Source: Methanomicrobiales archaeon
GTDB taxonomy: Archaea; Halobacteriota; Methanomicrobia; Methanomicrobiales; Methanospirillaceae
Reading direction: 5' to 3'
Assembly: GCA_012798365.1 (NCBI GenBank)
Contig: JAAZNH010000367.1
Coordinates: 1-5,229, forward strand
Length of the DNA stretch: 5,229 bases
The translations under genes were made by a program, and so were the position numbers. The notes under the pieces were generated by a model. The model ran no database searches, was not told where the DNA came from, and saw nothing but the letters and a program-made list of their open reading frames with translations. Numbering within the stretch: position 1 is the first letter of the stretch; the number at the start of each line of letters is the position of its first letter. Below, in pieces: positions 1-5,229 of the stretch.

Positions 1-888
1 TCAACGTTCTCTTCCGTCATTGTCATAACGATAGCTGCGTGTCTGATCATTGCCGGGTTTGTCGGCCTTACTGCCCTCTCGCTCAATTCCGTGGTGGCCG
101 ACCTGCCCCAGTACCAGCAGGATTTCAATGCCCGGCTTGCCGATGTATCGACAATGCTGGCACCGTTAGGCGTGTCCGATCTTGTCAGCACCCCGCCCTC
201 GCTTGACTTTGGGGATGTACTATCTTTTGGTGTATCGAGTGCAACCGTGGCCGGTGACATGCTGATGTTCCTGTTCTTTGTCGGCGTGCTCTCGTTTTTC
301 ATGCTCCTTGAAGTACCCGCCATAACTGACCGGCTGGAAAACCGCTTTGGCAGGGCATCGGATACCATGCAGAGTTTCTCCCGCATGATCGGGTATGTCA
401 TCGATTTCATCGTTGTCCGGACGGAGACCAACTTCATCCACGGGGTGCTGTTTGGCGGTTTTCTGGGCCTCATCGGGGTTCACGGCGCTATCATGTGGGG
501 TACCCTGACCTTTATCCTGGGTTACATCCCGTTCTTTGGCCTCATCATCGCGGCGGTTCCGGCCATCTTCCTTGCCTGGCTCCAGTTCGGTGTGCCCGGC
601 GCACTTGCCGTGATTTTCGTGGTATGCGTCCTGAACCTGCTGGTCGAGAACCCGGTCTATTCCTACCTCGCAGCCCGCAAGTTCGAGATGCCGGCCCTCA
701 TCGTCATCTTCTCGGTCATCTTCTGGGGATGGCTGCTGGGACTTGTCGGGATGCTCCTCTCGGTCCCGTTCACGCTGATGATCCTGCTTTCCTTCCAGTT
801 ATCGGACGAACTCCGCTGGATCAATGTAACTCTCGGCGTCAACCATCTCTTCGAGGACACCAGCGGTAAGAGTAAGGAACCGGAATAA
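1..888 (+). CDS. AI-2E family (PerM/TqsA-like) membrane transporter, 5'-truncated
   Basis: This is the C-terminal 295 codons of a polytopic membrane protein; the frame is open from base 1, so the true start lies upstream. The GTG at 91 is an internal codon, because a hydrophobic helix (residues about 5-27 of the fragment) precedes it. A soluble stretch follows (about 30-80), then membrane segments at about 85-105, 146-166, 167-195, 198-215 and 231-265. Family-like motifs are GYIPFFG (174-180), ENP (216-218) and a Gly-rich helix ending LLSVP (252-256). The topology of one helix, a soluble region and then a C-terminal helix bundle fits the AI-2E transporter family (about 350 residues), so roughly 50-60 residues are missing. 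Some members export autoinducer-2 and others act as Na+/H+ antiporters. The substrate here cannot be read from sequence, and AI-2 transport should not be assumed in an archaeon. The tail is hydrophilic (GKSKEPE). Confidence 0.85.
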   Translation, partial: STFSSVIVITIAACLIIAGFVGLTALSLNSVVADLPQYQQDFNARLADVSTMLAPLGVSDLVSTPPSLDFGDVLSFGVSSATVAGDMLMFLFFVGVLSFFMLLEVPAITDRLENRFGRASDTMQSFSRMIGYVIDFIVVRTETNFIHGVLFGGFLGLIGVHGAIMWGTLTFILGYIPFFGLIIAAVPAIFLAWLQFGVPGALAVIFVVCVLNLLVENPVYSYLAARKFEMPALIVIFSVIFWGWLLGLVGMLLSVPFTLMILLSFQLSDELRWINVTLGVNHLFEDTSGKSKEPE

Positions 889-893
889 CACCG

Positions 894-930
894 TTCTCTC
901 CTTTTTCTTCTGCTTTTTTCCTTCTCTTCC
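894..930 (+). terminator. Oligo-T/pyrimidine tract terminator after the transporter gene
   Basis: Starting six bases after the TAA stop, the + strand is almost wholly pyrimidine and holds a T5 run (902-906) and a T6 run (914-919). Archaeal RNA polymerase typically terminates at such T-tracts without needing a hairpin, and no strong stem precedes them. The tract separates the transporter from a new promoter for purB, so the two are probably not one operon. Assignment is by pattern only. Confidence 0.55.
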
Positions 931-958
931 CACCGGGACGGTTTCCTCCCCCTCACCC

Positions 959-967
959 CTTATATTC
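959..967 (+). promoter_or_regulatory. Archaeal TATA box for purB (probably leaderless transcript)
   Basis: The sequence CTTATATTC sits in a C-rich spacer and resembles an archaeal box A. Its centre is about 25 bases before the purB ATG at 989. Archaeal transcription usually starts about 22-27 bases downstream of the box centre, so the mRNA would start at or next to the ATG. There is no purine-rich Shine-Dalgarno sequence between 968 and 988, which fits a leaderless message. The upstream BRE position is C-rich and does not match well. Confidence 0.55.
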
Positions 968-988
968 CAATACAACCCATTCCTATCC

Positions 989-2329
989 ATGGCAGTCCAC
1001 CCCATCGAGGAGCGTTACGGTACGAGTGAGATGCGTGCCGTCTGGAGTGAGAAGAACCGGTTTTCCTGCATTGTCAAAGCCGAAGTTGCCCTGGCAAAAG
1101 CCGAGGCTCACCATGGCATGATCCCGGCAGCAGCAGCCGTTGAGATCAGCGAGAAGGCCCACAATGCGTCCCTTGAGCGGGCAAAACAGATCGAGGCCGA
1201 GATCAGCCATGACATGATGGCGATCGTCAAATCAATATCAGAAGTGACGGGCGAGTCCGGCCGCTGGGTGCATTATGGTGCAACGAGCAATGACATCCTT
1301 GACACCGCCACCGGCCTCCAGCTCGGCCAGACACTGGACCTGCTGGATGGAAAACTCCGCAAGCTCCTCTCGGTCCTCCTGAGGCGTGCGGAGGAGAACA
1401 AGACGCTGGTCTGCATCGGGCGGACTCACGGGCAGCATGGTGTCCCGACCACCTACGGTCTTCGCTTTGCGATCTGGGCAAGTGAAATTGCCCGGCACAT
1501 CGAGCGCCTTGAGCAGATGCGCCCCCGCGTCGTGGTCGGCCAGATGACCGGCGCGGTTGGCACACAGGCTGCACTCGGGCCAAAAGGCATGGAAGTGCAG
1601 GCGAGCATGATGGAGTTCCTGGGGATGAGTTCGGTGGACGTATCAAACCAGGTCATCTCCCGCGACCGGTATGCCGAGTTCTTCATGTTCTGCGCCGGGG
1701 TTGCCACAACGCTTGACAAGATCGGTGTCGAGATCCGCTCGCTCCAGCGGACCGAGATCGGCGAGGTGGAGGAAGCCTTCGGAAAGAACCAGGTCGGTTC
1801 TTCGACCATGCCGCACAAGAGGAACCCGATTAAGTCCGAGCAGGTCTGCGGCCTTGCCCGGATCATCCGCTCCTCGGTTGAACCGGCGCTTGCCAACAAC
1901 ACCCTGTGGGATGAGCGCGACCTGACCAACTCATCCTGTGAGCGCGTCCTCTTTCCCGAAGCATCAATCCTCACCGATCACTGCCTCCGGCTGATGGCAA
2001 CCGTTCTTGAGAACCTGGTGATCAACCGTGCAGCGATCCGGCGCAACCTCGGGTTCCTCCACGGTATCAACATGGCCGAATCGGTCATGATCGAGCTGAC
2101 AAAGAAAGGGATGGGAAGGCAGGATGCCCACGAGCGGATCCGGATGGCCAGCATGCAGGCGCTTGCCGAAGGCCGGCCGCTTGCCGATGTGCTGGGAGCA
2201 GATCCCGAGATTGTCCGGTTCTGTTCAAAAACCGATATCGCCGCCCTCCTCTCCCCGGATACCTACATCGGGACTGCCGTGCAGCAGGTGGACCGGCTCA
2301 TTGCCAGACTTTCGCCCCTGTGCGTGTAG
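989..2329 (+). CDS. purB: Adenylosuccinate lyase
   Basis: A complete 446-residue enzyme of the fumarase/aspartase superfamily, at the usual length for PurB (about 430-475). It catalyses two fumarate-releasing steps of purine synthesis: SAICAR to AICAR, and adenylosuccinate to AMP. It acts in the cytoplasm as a homotetramer whose active sites draw on several subunits. Visible motifs are HYGATSND (95-102, with the substrate-phosphate/catalytic His95), GRTHGQH (144-150, with His147 at the general acid/base position) and the superfamily signature GSSTMPHKRNP (270-280), whose Ser271/Ser272 lie on the mobile catalytic loop. The C-terminal helical domain follows from about residue 340 and appears intact. 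The ATG at 989 is supported by the N terminus MAVHPIEERYGT, which matches archaeal PurB starts. The gene has its own TATA box and a T-tract terminator, so it is probably monocistronic. No key residue is missing. Confidence 0.97.
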   Translation: MAVHPIEERYGTSEMRAVWSEKNRFSCIVKAEVALAKAEAHHGMIPAAAAVEISEKAHNASLERAKQIEAEISHDMMAIVKSISEVTGESGRWVHYGATSNDILDTATGLQLGQTLDLLDGKLRKLLSVLLRRAEENKTLVCIGRTHGQHGVPTTYGLRFAIWASEIARHIERLEQMRPRVVVGQMTGAVGTQAALGPKGMEVQASMMEFLGMSSVDVSNQVISRDRYAEFFMFCAGVATTLDKIGVEIRSLQRTEIGEVEEAFGKNQVGSSTMPHKRNPIKSEQVCGLARIIRSSVEPALANNTLWDERDLTNSSCERVLFPEASILTDHCLRLMATVLENLVINRAAIRRNLGFLHGINMAESVMIELTKKGMGRQDAHERIRMASMQALAEGRPLADVLGADPEIVRFCSKTDIAALLSPDTYIGTAVQQVDRLIARLSPLCV

Positions 2330-2337
2330 ATCTCCTC

Positions 2338-2358
2338 TTTTTTTTAGCGTAAAAAAAA
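2338..2358. terminator. T/A palindrome, likely purB terminator active on both strands
   Basis: Nine bases after the purB stop, T8-A is followed by GCG and then T-A8. This is a perfect 9-bp inverted repeat with a 3-base loop. The T8 run on the + strand is a typical archaeal intrinsic terminator for purB. The A8 run reads as T8 on the - strand, so the element could also stop transcription coming from the right. An A/U-only stem would be weak as RNA, so the T-tracts rather than the hairpin are probably what matter. Confidence 0.65.
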
Positions 2359-2370
2359 TTCAACGGCTGG

Positions 2371-2386
2371 TATACAAGGTTTTTAA
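2371..2386 (+). promoter_or_regulatory. Possible TATA region for the receiver gene
   Basis: TATACAA (2371-2377) and TTTTTAAC (2380-2387) are the only AT-rich box A candidates between the purB terminator and the receiver gene. Either would start transcription near 2397-2410 and leave a leader of about 75-90 bases before the ATG at 2485. The match is loose, and the choice between the two boxes cannot be made from sequence alone. Confidence 0.3.
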
Positions 2387-2484
2387 CTTCAGCAGTTAAC
2401 AGAATGTGAGTAATACCTGCAACCGGAGTGCTGCGCCGTAAACCCTGCGCACGGTCCGGGGCACGATAATCCCGAGCATATTCC
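2387..2484 (+). other. Unexplained leader/spacer before the receiver gene
   Basis: There is no convincing ORF, tRNA or C/D-box pattern in this stretch. It contains the palindrome GTTAAC (2395-2400) and a short inverted repeat, TGCGC (2432-2436) with GCGCA (2447-2451), around a 10-base loop. If the promoter lies near 2371-2386, most of this is 5' untranslated leader. No Shine-Dalgarno sequence is evident just before 2485. Confidence 0.35.
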
Positions 2485-2880
2485 ATGTCCCCGTCTATCC
2501 TGATTGTTGAAGATGATCAGCCCATCCTTGAGATGATGGACCTTATGATCCGGCGGCTGGGATATGACCCTGTGCTTGCAACCAACGGTATTGACGCTCT
2601 GGAACTGATAAAAACTGAGACCCCTGCCCTGATCCTGCTCGATATCATGATGATGCCGATCAATGGCTGGGAGTTCCTGGAGCGGCTCAGGGCCCTTCCG
2701 GGCCGGAAGGATATCCCGGTCCTCTTTTTCACCGCCACGCCGGAAGTGGAGGAGCGGATGGCCCAGCTTCACGATCCGAACCTCGGTGTTCTCCACAAAC
2801 CGGTTACGTTCAGTGAGCTCAAAGCCGGCATCGAAGCGTTCCTCAGGGCCGGTCCGCGGGCGACCTCCGGCGAGCGATAA
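2485..2880 (+). CDS. Stand-alone response-regulator receiver domain protein
   Basis: This 131-residue protein is a single CheY-like receiver domain with no DNA-binding or enzymatic output. Residues 4-122 cover the (beta-alpha)5 fold. The acidic pocket is Glu9-Asp10-Asp11, the phospho-acceptor Asp53 lies at the end of ILLD, the switch Thr is Thr83 in FFTA, and the conserved Lys is Lys105 in HKP, so it should be phosphorylatable. The canonical D-x-x-x-P proline is displaced by one (D-I-M-M-M-P, Pro58 at +5), while the distance to Gly61 is unchanged. The last 9 residues are a polar tail. The ATG gives the typical N terminus SILIVEDD directly before the acidic pocket. It lies 79 bp upstream of a multi-sensor protein gene on the same strand, which may be its partner or phosphodonor. 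It probably passes a signal by protein contact or acts as a phosphate relay or sink; the target is unknown. Confidence 0.92.
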   Translation: MSPSILIVEDDQPILEMMDLMIRRLGYDPVLATNGIDALELIKTETPALILLDIMMMPINGWEFLERLRALPGRKDIPVLFFTATPEVEERMAQLHDPNLGVLHKPVTFSELKAGIEAFLRAGPRATSGER

Positions 2881-2887
2881 TCCGTGC

Positions 2888-2898
2888 ATTATATATAT
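2888..2898 (+). promoter_or_regulatory. TATA box for the multi-sensor gene
   Basis: An alternating AT stretch, ATTATATATAT, is the most AT-rich block in an otherwise GC-rich spacer and begins 8 bases after the receiver stop codon. A start about 25 bases downstream would fall near 2918-2922, giving a leader of about 40 bases before the ATG at 2960. No T-tract terminator lies between the receiver gene and this box, so readthrough from upstream is also possible. Confidence 0.5.
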
Positions 2899-2959
2899 GT
2901 GCGAGAAAAGATGAAGGGATAACAAACGTTCCCTTACGAGAGCACGCGGCCCGTTAATC

Positions 2960-5229
2960 ATGATCTCGATTCTCTATGTTGATGATGAAACAACGCTCCT
3001 GGAAGTCACCCGCGTCTACCTCGAACGGACCAGTGAGTTCTCGGTACAGACCTGCAAATCAGCAAAAGAGGCCCTGACGCTTCTTGAAACAACGTCCTTT
3101 GATGCCATTGTATCCGATTACCAGATGCCGGTGATGGACGGGCTGATCTTTCTCAAGCGCATCCGGGAGGCCAAGAATCCCATCCCGTTCATCCTTTTCA
3201 CCGGCAAGGGGCGCGAGGAAGTGGCGATTGAAGCGCTCAACTCCGGCGCGGATTTTTATCTCCAGAAAGGCGGCGAGCCAAAAAGCCAGTTTGCCGAGCT
3301 CACCAGCAAGATCCGGCAGGCCGTCCAGCGCAGGAATGCTGAATCCGCCCTTGCCGCGTCGGAAGAAAAATACCGGGAGCTTGTTGAGAACATCAACGAT
3401 ATCCTGTTCACGCTTGCAGCTGACGGCACGATCACGTATGTCAGCCCGCAGGTGAGCCAGTTCGGGTATACTGCAGAAGAGGTGGTAGGAAAATCCTATC
3501 GTGCCCTTGCCCTTCCGGAGGATGGCGCCCGCATGGAAGAGGCGTTTTCCGGTATCCTGTCCGGATCGGTCCGTACCGCCGAGTTCCGGATCCACGATGC
3601 TGGCGGGATGATCCGGTATGTCCGGACCTCCAGCCGCCCCGTTGTCCTGGATGGCCAGCCCGTCATTATCCAGGGTACGCTGACAGATATTACCGAACAG
3701 GTGACCGCCCGGGCAAAGGTTGCCCAGACCGAACAGCAGTACCGGAACGTGTTCGAAGCTGCAGGCGATGCCATGCTCGTCCTCGACCAGGACTCCGGCC
3801 GGGTCCTTGATGCCAACCGGGCTGCTGTCAGCCTGTTCGGGTACAGTCTTGAGGAACTGCGGGATCGGGATCACGAATCCCTCCTGGCTGGATCTGACGA
3901 CGAGGATGGTGAAGGGCAGACCCCCATCTCCGCCATCCCCTACCGGCGCTATCACAACAAGGAGGGAATTGCGTTTCCCGCTGAAGTACTGACCAGCCAT
4001 TATCCTCAGGGAGATAAGCGGATCAGCATCTGTTCAATCCGTGATATCTCGGTCCAGAAGCATGCCGAAGAGCGGGCGGTGGCTTCCCAGCGGCTGTATG
4101 CCGTGCTCTCCCGGATCAACCATGCCATCACCAGGGCAAGTGACCTGGAGTCACTCCTTGCTGGTATCTGCCGGATCGCGATCGAATCCGGCCGGTTCCG
4201 CATGGCCTGGATCAGTCTTTTAGACCCTGAAACCCAGTCCCTGCGTCCCGTGGCTCATGCCGGGATCGAAGACGGCTATCTTGCAGGCATCGAGATCAGT
4301 GCCGGCAGCGGGGAAACCGGGCAGGGCCCGACGGGAACGTCTCTCCGTGAGGGCAGGTACAATACCTGCAATGACATTGCCACGGATCCCCGCATGCAGC
4401 CCTGGCGGGAGGAGGCCCTGAAGCGGGGATACCGCTCCTCTGCCTCATTCCCCTTCCGGCTCCATGGTGAATATGTGGGTACGATAAACCTCTATTCCGG
4501 CGAGAAGGACTTTTTTACCAAGCGGGAGATTGCGCTCCTTGACGAGATCGCCATGGATGTCTCGTTTGCGCTTGACATGCTCGATGAACGGGCACGCCGC
4601 ACCCATGCCGAGCAGGAACTTGCCGGCAGCCGGGAGCGGGTCCGGTTCCTTGCTGAAGTCCTGGAATTCTCCTCCCAGCCGTTTGGTGTTGCCTACCCGG
4701 GGGGAGGTTTTGGGATCGTCAACCCGGCGCTGTGCGAGCTGCTTGGGTATTCGGAACCGGAGCTGCGTCAGCTGACCTGGTCGGAGATTACCGCTCCTGA
4801 ATACCATGAGACGGAAACAGCCGCGCTGCGGACGCTCTCGGCATCGGGCATTCCCCAGCGGTACGAGAAGGAGTATATCCGCAAGGATGGCAGCCGGGTG
4901 CCGGTTGAAGTGTTTGTTCACCGGGTTTGCGATGATTCCGGGTCTATCCGGTTCTTCTATGGTTTTGTCACCGATATTTCAGAGCGTATCCGCGTCCAGA
5001 AAGCCGTCCGGCAGGAGCGTGACCGGGCACAAAAGTACCTGGACACTGCCGGTGTCATGCTTGCCGCTCTCGACCCCTCCGGCACAATCATGCTCATCAA
5101 CCGGAAAGGCTTAGAAATCCTGGGGTATACCGAGCAGGAACTCATCGGGCGGAACTGGCTTGACACCTGCCTGCCAGAAGAAGAGCGTGAATCCGTCAGG
5201 CAGGTGCTTGCACAGGTTGTAAGCGGGGA
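2960..5229 (+). CDS. Multi-sensor signalling protein REC-PAS-PAS-GAF-PAS-PAS, 3'-truncated
   Basis: The frame is open from the ATG at 2960 to the window end: 756 codons with no stop. Residues 1-120 are a receiver with acidic pocket Asp8-Asp9, phospho-acceptor Asp53 in SDYQMP, Thr81 in LFTG and Lys103 in LQKGG. A short linker (about 121-138, probably helical) leads to PAS1 (about 136-248, ending TDITEQ) and PAS2 (258-370, ending RDISVQ). A GAF domain follows (about 380-540, with NDIATDPRMQPW at 471-482 and FPFRLHGEYVGTINLYS near its end). PAS3 (560-680) ends TDISER, and PAS4 begins near 690. No transmembrane segment is seen, so it is probably cytoplasmic. Such proteins usually end in a histidine kinase (HisKA or HWE type plus HATPase), but no H-box or ATPase motif is inside the window, so kinase activity is inference. 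Ligands are unknown. The start is supported by the receiver N terminus ISILYVDDE; no clear Shine-Dalgarno site precedes it. Confidence 0.9.
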   Translation, partial: MISILYVDDETTLLEVTRVYLERTSEFSVQTCKSAKEALTLLETTSFDAIVSDYQMPVMDGLIFLKRIREAKNPIPFILFTGKGREEVAIEALNSGADFYLQKGGEPKSQFAELTSKIRQAVQRRNAESALAASEEKYRELVENINDILFTLAADGTITYVSPQVSQFGYTAEEVVGKSYRALALPEDGARMEEAFSGILSGSVRTAEFRIHDAGGMIRYVRTSSRPVVLDGQPVIIQGTLTDITEQVTARAKVAQTEQQYRNVFEAAGDAMLVLDQDSGRVLDANRAAVSLFGYSLEELRDRDHESLLAGSDDEDGEGQTPISAIPYRRYHNKEGIAFPAEVLTSHYPQGDKRISICSIRDISVQKHAEERAVASQRLYAVLSRINHAITRASDLESLLAGICRIAIESGRFRMAWISLLDPETQSLRPVAHAGIEDGYLAGIEISAGSGETGQGPTGTSLREGRYNTCNDIATDPRMQPWREEALKRGYRSSASFPFRLHGEYVGTINLYSGEKDFFTKREIALLDEIAMDVSFALDMLDERARRTHAEQELAGSRERVRFLAEVLEFSSQPFGVAYPGGGFGIVNPALCELLGYSEPELRQLTWSEITAPEYHETETAALRTLSASGIPQRYEKEYIRKDGSRVPVEVFVHRVCDDSGSIRFFYGFVTDISERIRVQKAVRQERDRAQKYLDTAGVMLAALDPSGTIMLINRKGLEILGYTEQELIGRNWLDTCLPEEERESVRQVLAQVVSG

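Noticed and set aside
91..93. GTG as the start codon of the transporter gene
   Set aside because: The frame continues open to base 1 and encodes a hydrophobic helix upstream that belongs to the family fold, so the gene is cut by the window edge and does not start here.
1453..1974. A 173-codon open frame on the - strand inside purB
   Set aside because: It is a shadow of a highly conserved enzyme gene; the translation is rich in Ser/Arg/Thr with no domain signal.
2432..2451. TGCGC/GCGCA inverted repeat as a hairpin terminator or riboswitch
   Set aside because: The stem is only 5 bp with a 10-base loop, no T-run follows, and no known riboswitch pattern is visible. It could occur by chance in GC-rich DNA.
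2389..2961. A 190-codon open frame on the - strand
   Set aside because: It is antisense to the whole receiver gene, where catalytic residues are intact on the + strand. Its translation has no family features and spans two spacers with + strand promoter signals.
3059..4000. A 313-codon open frame on the - strand
   Set aside because: It lies antisense to the receiver-PAS region of the multi-sensor protein, whose domain motifs are clear. The - frame shows no recognisable domain, and long antisense frames are expected in GC-rich coding DNA.
1..5229. CRISPR array, insertion sequence, tRNA or defence system
   Set aside because: No regularly spaced direct repeats, transposase motifs, terminal inverted repeats or tRNA-like sequences were seen. 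All substantial coding space is explained by four genes.

Overview
The window looks like chromosomal DNA of a methanogenic archaeon, most likely in the Methanomicrobiales (Methanoregula or a relative). This is inferred from several signs. The adenylosuccinate lyase has an archaeal-style N terminus (MAVHPIEERYGT). Promoters look like TATA boxes, with no bacterial -35/-10 pairs. Gene ends are followed by oligo-T tracts, starts lack clear Shine-Dalgarno sites, and a receiver/PAS/GAF sensor of a kind abundant in that order is present. The genus is a guess from pattern memory; no search was run.

All four genes lie on the + strand. (1) Positions 1-888 hold the 3' part of an AI-2E family (PerM/TqsA-like) membrane protein, whose start lies before the window. 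(2) A 100-bp pyrimidine-rich spacer carries T-tracts (probable termination) and then a TATA box about 28 bases before the next ATG. (3) Positions 989-2329 hold a complete purB (adenylosuccinate lyase). (4) A 155-bp spacer begins with a 9-bp T/A palindrome that could terminate transcription on both strands. (5) Positions 2485-2880 encode a stand-alone receiver-domain protein. (6) A 79-bp spacer has a clear TATA box. (7) From 2960 to the window end runs a large sensory protein with the order receiver-PAS-PAS-GAF-PAS-PAS. It is cut by the window edge before any kinase or other output domain is seen.

The transporter and purB look like independent housekeeping units. The last two genes form a signalling pair: a single-domain receiver that could be a phosphate acceptor, next to a multi-sensor protein that itself begins with a receiver. 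There is no sign of mobile elements, CRISPR arrays, tRNA or rRNA genes. Nothing here is clearly a new biological system. The most interesting items are the sensor's architecture and unknown output, the shifted proline in the small receiver, and the apparently leaderless purB promoter.
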